Positions 23,813-27,497 of a stretch of DNA of 27,497 nt are shown one piece after another. This stretch comes from Fibrobacter sp. (lineage in GTDB: Bacteria > Fibrobacterota > Fibrobacteria > Fibrobacterales > Fibrobacteraceae). The stretch lies in NCBI GenBank assembly GCA_016295375.1, contig JAEDLI010000022.1, positions 1 to 27,497 of the forward strand, read 5' to 3'. The notes beneath the pieces were generated by a model. It worked only from the letters and a program-made list of their open reading frames with translations. It did not search any database and was not told the DNA's origin. Each line of letters opens with the position of its first letter. Position 1 is the stretch's first letter. The position numbers and the translations under genes were made by a program.

Positions 23813-25497
23813 AAATATTCCTTGGCCTTGGCGACAACGTCGACCACCTTGACCATGGAGAATTCCTTTTCGTTACGGAACTTCCATTCGACTTCGCCGT
23901 TCGCAAGTCCCTTCTTGCCGATGGCGATGCGCACCGGAGAACCCCACAGGTCGGCGTCCTTGAATTTGACGCCCGGGCGTTCATCGCGGTCGTCCACCAG
24001 CACGTCGATGCCTGCGGCTTCGAGTTCCTTTTCGAACTTTTCGGCGAGTTCAACGAGTTCGGCTTCCTTGCCGATGGGGACGATTTCCACCTGGAAGGGC
24101 GCGATGGACTTGGGCCAAATCGGTCCGAAGTCATCGTGGCTGTTTTCCACGACGGATGCCATCAGGCGGCCCACACCGATGCCGTAGCAGCCCATGATGG
24201 CCGGAGCGGTGGTCTTTTCGGCGGTGAGGAACTTGGCGCCCATGGATTCGGAGAACTTGGTGCCCAGCTTGAAGATGTTGCCCATTTCGATACCGCGGGT
24301 CTCGGTGAGGAGTTCGCCGCAGCAGGGGCACTTGCAGACTTCGGATGCTTCGGCGATGTCGGCCACTTCGAACTTCGGGAAGTCGCGCTTCGGGTTGCAA
24401 TGCTTGAAGTGGAAGCCTTCTTCGTTGGCACCCGTCACGAGGTCGAAGGAATCGGCAATCGCTTCGTCCACGATGATGCGCGTATCGTGAGAATTAATCG
24501 GGGACGCAAAGCCCGGAACCATGCCGCAGGCCTTGATGAGGCTATCTTCGGCGGGGTAAAGTTCTTTGGCCTTCAGGAGGTTGTGGAGCTTGATTTCGGA
24601 AACGTCGAGGTTGCCCGGAACAACGACCGTGATGAGCTTGCCTTCGAAGTCGAAGAACACGCACTTGGCGGTGGATTCGGCGGGCACGTTCAGGAACTTG
24701 GTGAGTTCGTCGATGCTTTCGCTGTTCGGCGTGGCGACCTTTTCGAGGGCCGCATTTTCGTCGCCCTTGAACGGCACGCGCTGGAATTTCGCAATTTCGC
24801 GGTTCGCCTGGTAGCCACATTTTTTGCAGAGAATCAGGTAGTCTTCGCCGTTCGGAGTGTCCAGCATGAATTCATGAGCGACCTTACCGCCCATGATGCC
24901 GGTATCGCTCTGCACCACCACCGGTTCAATGCCCACGCGACGGTAGATGCGCAGATAGGCGTCGTATTCTTCCTGGTAGTGACGGTCCAGGTCTTCCTGG
25001 CTGGTGTGGAAACTGTAGGCGTCCTTCATCAGGAATTCGCGAACGCGGATAAGACCGCCGCGGGCACGGGCTTCGTCACGGTACTTGGTCTTGAACTGGT
25101 AGAGCATCACCGGCAGCTGCTTGTAGCTGTTGAGCACGTAGCGCACCAGGTCGGTCATGGCCTCTTCGTGGGTCATGGCGAGCACCATGTTGTGGTTGTT
25201 GCGGTCCTTGAAGCGGAGCAGTTCTTCGCCAATGGCCTGGTAACGGCCCGATTCGCTCCAGAGTTCAGCGGTCTGCACCACCGGCAGGTCCACTTCGATA
25301 CCGCCAATCTTGTTCATTTCTTCGCGGATGATGTTTACAATCTTCTGGATCACGCGGAAACCCATCGGCATCATGGAATAGATACCGGTAGAGACGGGCT
25401 TGATGTAGCCGCCGCGCATGAGGAAGATGTGGGAGGGCATGGTGGCATCGCTCGGCGTTTCGCGGAGCGTGACGTAAAAGTACTTGGAGAGTTTCAT
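23803..25497 (-). CDS. proS: Prolyl-tRNA synthetase, bacterial type with editing domain
   Basis: The enzyme charges tRNA-Pro. The 564-residue protein shows class II motif 1 (around RVIQKIVNIIREEMNKIGG), motif 2 (FKTKYRDEARARGGLIRVRE), and motif 3 near GCYGIGVGRLMAS. Between motifs 2 and 3 lies the YbaK-like editing insertion (about 225-385, with CVFFDFEGKLITVVVPGNLDVSEIKL), so it is the bacterial long form. Two cysteine pairs (CKKCGYQAN and CPCCGELL) could bind zinc. The anticodon-binding domain (about 460-564) is complete. The open frame extends upstream to 25752, but the ATG at 25497 (MKLSKYFYVTLRE) is right for the family and has AAGGA 7 bases upstream. It ends inside a 7-base repeat array. 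Confidence 0.96.
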   Translation of the reverse strand: MKLSKYFYVTLRETPSDATMPSHIFLMRGGYIKPVSTGIYSMMPMGFRVIQKIVNIIREEMNKIGGIEVDLPVVQTAELWSESGRYQAIGEELLRFKDRNNHNMVLAMTHEEAMTDLVRYVLNSYKQLPVMLYQFKTKYRDEARARGGLIRVREFLMKDAYSFHTSQEDLDRHYQEEYDAYLRIYRRVGIEPVVVQSDTGIMGGKVAHEFMLDTPNGEDYLILCKKCGYQANREIAKFQRVPFKGDENAALEKVATPNSESIDELTKFLNVPAESTAKCVFFDFEGKLITVVVPGNLDVSEIKLHNLLKAKELYPAEDSLIKACGMVPGFASPINSHDTRIIVDEAIADSFDLVTGANEEGFHFKHCNPKRDFPKFEVADIAEASEVCKCPCCGELLTETRGIEMGNIFKLGTKFSESMGAKFLTAEKTTAPAIMGCYGIGVGRLMASVVENSHDDFGPIWPKSIAPFQVEIVPIGKEAELVELAEKFEKELEAAGIDVLVDDRDERPGVKFKDADLWGSPVRIAIGKKGLANGEVEWKFRNEKEFSMVKVVDVVAKAKEYFRD

Positions 25498-25651
25498 GGT
25501 CTTTCCTTTATAGACAAAATCTGCGGGGCTTGAAAAATCCCTATCGTGGGCGTAAAAATAGTAAATGGGTGGCTTGTTTTTCGCTTTTTTGCTAAATTTG
25601 GCATTGAGAAATGGCGTTTTGCCACTTTTAGTCCAAAAGAGGTTGATAAAG

Positions 25652-26989
25652 ATGAAGTCCAAATATTTTGCTCTTGGTGCATGTGCATTGGCCCTGACCG
25701 CCTGCGATATGCTGGGTGGCCCCAAGCAGGTCACTATCGGTCCCAATTCCACGGACGAACAGAAATTCGCTTATATGCTGGGTGCCCAGTTCGGTGGCCA
25801 GAACTTTACCATGATTCCCCGCCAGGTTGGTGCTGAACTTTACGAAGACGAAGTGGTCCAGGGTATTTACGATAATATCAAGGCAGAAAAGGATACCACA
25901 TTCAAGATGCAGGTGCCGGCCGATTCTATGCAGGCCGTTGGCGCCCGTTTCTCGGCAAAGGCCCGTGAACGCATGGAAAAGATGAAACCCGATAGCGCCG
26001 CTATCGCAAACATCAATGGCGACCACCTGAAGATGCAGGCCTATATGGATTCCATGTCCAAGGCAATGCCTGTGGAATCTGCTCCCGTGCCCACCAAGGC
26101 CCCCGTGACTCTGGGTGAGAATGCCAGCGACAACCAGAAGTTTTCTTATATGATCGGTGTGCAGTTTGGTGCCCAGTTCCAGTCTATCGGTAAGCAGTTC
26201 AATACGGAATTCGATGCCGACTACTTTGTGCTGGGTGTCCGTGAATCTGCCGCCAAAGTTCGCGACACCACCAAGACCATGACTTTGCCCGAAGATTCCC
26301 TGAAGGCTGTGGGTGAACGTTTCAACGAAAAGATGAAGGTCATCCGCGAAGAGGCTATCAAGAAACAGCAAGAAGAACAGAAAAAGTTGGAAGCCGAAGT
26401 AGCCGAACTGAAGGGCGAAACCCTTGCCAACGGCATGCCTGCAAAGATTAACTTCAAGGTGAAGGCAACGGGCATTTCTACCAAGGCCGAAAACCTGGAA
26501 GCCTACGCCGGCAAGCCCCTGCTGATGTTCTACTTCTCCGCTACCTGCGGACACTGCGCCCATGCCGCACCCCTGCTGGTGGAAATCGCCAAGGAATTTA
26601 ATCCCAAGGGCCTGACCTCCGTGGCTATCGCAAGCGGTGGAAACAACAAGTCCGGCATCCGTCGTTTCTCTGACGATGCCAAGTTCGAAGGGGCCTTCGA
26701 CGTGCTGTGGGATGAATCCCGCCAGTTTGGTGAACTTTACAGCGACGGCTACGTTCCCAAGGTCTACCTGGTGAACCCCGACGGTTCTTACAAGCTTTAC
26801 GCCGCCTTCGAGCGCGAGAAGGAAGACCTGAAGAAGGAGATCGCCGAACTTCTGAACGGCAAGCCTGTGGAATGGAAGGTGGAAGCCCCTGCGGTTGACA
26901 CGGCAAAAGTGGACACTCCTGCTGTCGCACAGCCCGCACCGGCTAAGGCTGAAGCAAAGGCTGCCGCTGCTCCCGCCGCCAACAAGTAA
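25652..26989 (+). CDS. Lipoprotein with two FKBP_N-like domains and a CGHC thioredoxin domain
   Basis: The 445-residue protein starts with a lipoprotein signal peptide (lipobox LTAC, C18). Two related segments follow (about 30-105 and 155-235). Each starts with a (D)(E/N)QKF(A/S)YM(L/I)G(V/A)QFG motif and resembles the N-terminal dimerisation domain of FkpA/Mip-type FKBPs. No FKBP catalytic domain follows. A charged coiled-coil-like linker (about 230-265, with KKQQEEQKKLEAEVAEL) leads to a TlpA-like thioredoxin domain (about 270-400) with active site C299-G-H-C302 and the cis-proline region GYVPKVYLV. The CGHC pair is that of protein disulfide isomerases, so disulfide exchange in the periplasm is likely. 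The last 35 residues are Ala/Pro-rich. The ATG at 25652 has AGAGG upstream; an earlier start at 25565 would bury the signal peptide. It is divergent from proS. Confidence 0.85.
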   Translation: MKSKYFALGACALALTACDMLGGPKQVTIGPNSTDEQKFAYMLGAQFGGQNFTMIPRQVGAELYEDEVVQGIYDNIKAEKDTTFKMQVPADSMQAVGARFSAKARERMEKMKPDSAAIANINGDHLKMQAYMDSMSKAMPVESAPVPTKAPVTLGENASDNQKFSYMIGVQFGAQFQSIGKQFNTEFDADYFVLGVRESAAKVRDTTKTMTLPEDSLKAVGERFNEKMKVIREEAIKKQQEEQKKLEAEVAELKGETLANGMPAKINFKVKATGISTKAENLEAYAGKPLLMFYFSATCGHCAHAAPLLVEIAKEFNPKGLTSVAIASGGNNKSGIRRFSDDAKFEGAFDVLWDESRQFGELYSDGYVPKVYLVNPDGSYKLYAAFEREKEDLKKEIAELLNGKPVEWKVEAPAVDTAKVDTPAVAQPAPAKAEAKAAAAPAANK

Positions 26990-27003
26990 TGCTCCTGCCC
27001 CAA

Positions 27004-27076
27004 AGGGGAAGGCCTTCCCCTCGCTCGTGCTGCGCGACTCGCTACCCCTTCTAGCGGGCTTCAGTCGCCAGCCCGC
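27004..27076. other. Intergenic inverted repeats upstream of mnmG
   Basis: An 18-base perfect palindrome (27004-27021, centre GGCC) is followed by a 7-bp stem GCGGGCT/AGCCCGC (27054-27060 with 27070-27076) with a 9-base loop. No T-run follows either, so a terminator for the preceding lipoprotein gene is not clear. The stretch is much more G+C-rich than the other gaps. Confidence 0.4.
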
Positions 27077-27109
27077 AACGCCTGGCTAATTGCATACACG
27101 TGAAATTTT

Positions 27110-27497
27110 ATGCCCCTTATCGCACAATATGACGTTGTTGTCGTCGGTGGCGGCCATGCCGGCATCGAGGCGACCCATGCCGCCTGGAAACTGGGCGTCA
27201 AGACCGCCATGCTCACCATGGACATAAACGCCATCGGCCGCATGAGCTGTAACCCAGCCGTAGGCGGGGTGGCTAAAGGACAGATCGTTCGCGACATCGA
27301 CGCTCTCGGCGGCCTGATGGGGCTACTCACCGACAAGGCGGGAATCCAGTTCCGCATGCTGAACATGAGCAAGGGACCAGCCGTTTGGGGCCCTCGCGCC
27401 CAGTGCGACATGAACTATTACAGCGAAGTGGCACGGGACGTAATTACGGGTCTTCCTGGCCTTTCTGTAATCCAGGGGGAACTTGCCGCTTTTGAGC
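27110..27497 (+). CDS. mnmG: tRNA uridine 5-carboxymethylaminomethyl modification enzyme MnmG, N-terminal part
   Basis: MnmG, with MnmE, modifies the wobble uridine of certain tRNAs and binds FAD. The 129 visible codons read MPLIAQYDVVVVGGGHAGIE, the FAD-binding GxGxxG-type loop. SCNPAVGGVAKGQIVRDIDALGG and MLNMSKGPAVWGPRAQ follow, the classic MnmG/GidA blocks. The ATG at 27110 is the natural family start, though no clear ribosome-binding site precedes it. The gene runs off the right edge; about four-fifths of the expected 620 or so residues are missing. Its promoter should lie in the 120-base gap after 26989, where two inverted repeats are seen. Confidence 0.95.
   Translation, partial: MPLIAQYDVVVVGGGHAGIEATHAAWKLGVKTAMLTMDINAIGRMSCNPAVGGVAKGQIVRDIDALGGLMGLLTDKAGIQFRMLNMSKGPAVWGPRAQCDMNYYSEVARDVITGLPGLSVIQGELAAFE

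Noticed and set aside
23008..25533. 841-codon open frame on the plus strand opposite proS and aguB
   Set aside because: It spans two unrelated, well-identified minus-strand genes and the repeat array between them. The His/Val/Gly-rich translation has no recognisable domain.
26990..27109. tRNA gene in the G+C-rich gap before mnmG
   Set aside because: No cloverleaf, TTCRANY loop or acceptor pairing could be formed; only the two local inverted repeats are present.

Overview
The window looks like chromosome from a Gram-negative, plant-fibre-associated bacterium, most likely Fibrobacter or a close relative. The evidence is a broken GH5 endoglucanase of the rumen cellulase type, an OmpA-family protein, two lipoproteins, a large outer-membrane barrel, a mitochondrial-type aconitase and an RNase HI with a hybrid-binding domain. 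The genus is inferred from gene content; no rRNA gene or other decisive marker is present. No tRNA, rRNA, CRISPR array, prophage or intact insertion sequence was seen.

Layout. 1-351 is the start of a sodium-coupled (SNF) transporter. 501-6674 is a compact three-gene cassette: a membrane PP2C/SpoIIE phosphatase and a MATE-type exporter fused to a degenerate histidine-kinase-like ATPase domain, both on the minus strand, divergent from a small A-T-C non-ribosomal peptide synthetase gene. It reads as 'make, export and control a small molecule'. 6702-10470 holds a ClC-type channel/antiporter and aconitase. 10557-12018 is a decayed GH5 cellulase with a membrane tail. 12039-14271 has sufB divergent from an OmpA-like gene. 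14275-20059 is a minus-strand series: ligA, an outer-membrane barrel gene, a PHP phosphoesterase and an unrecognised gene. 20106-21743 has rnhA and a lipoprotein. 21768-25497 holds aguA and aguB (agmatine to putrescine) and proS. 25652-26989 is a lipoprotein joining two FKBP_N-like domains to a CGHC thioredoxin domain. The window ends inside mnmG.

The least expected signals lie between and at the ends of genes. (i) Degenerate tandem repeats with a strict 7-base period occur at least seven times. Five begin at or just before a TAG stop codon, and one set forms an in-frame insertion of about 34 codons inside ligA. (ii) Three foldable intergenic elements carry GTCAT-type ends. (iii) LigA ends in QLSLF and RNase HI ends in QMSLPL. 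Both look like sliding-clamp-binding peptides on flexible tails, which suggests clamp-tethered Okazaki-fragment processing.

Several long plus-strand open frames (up to about 840 codons) lie opposite acn, sufB, the barrel gene and proS. They are treated as codon-bias shadows and not annotated.
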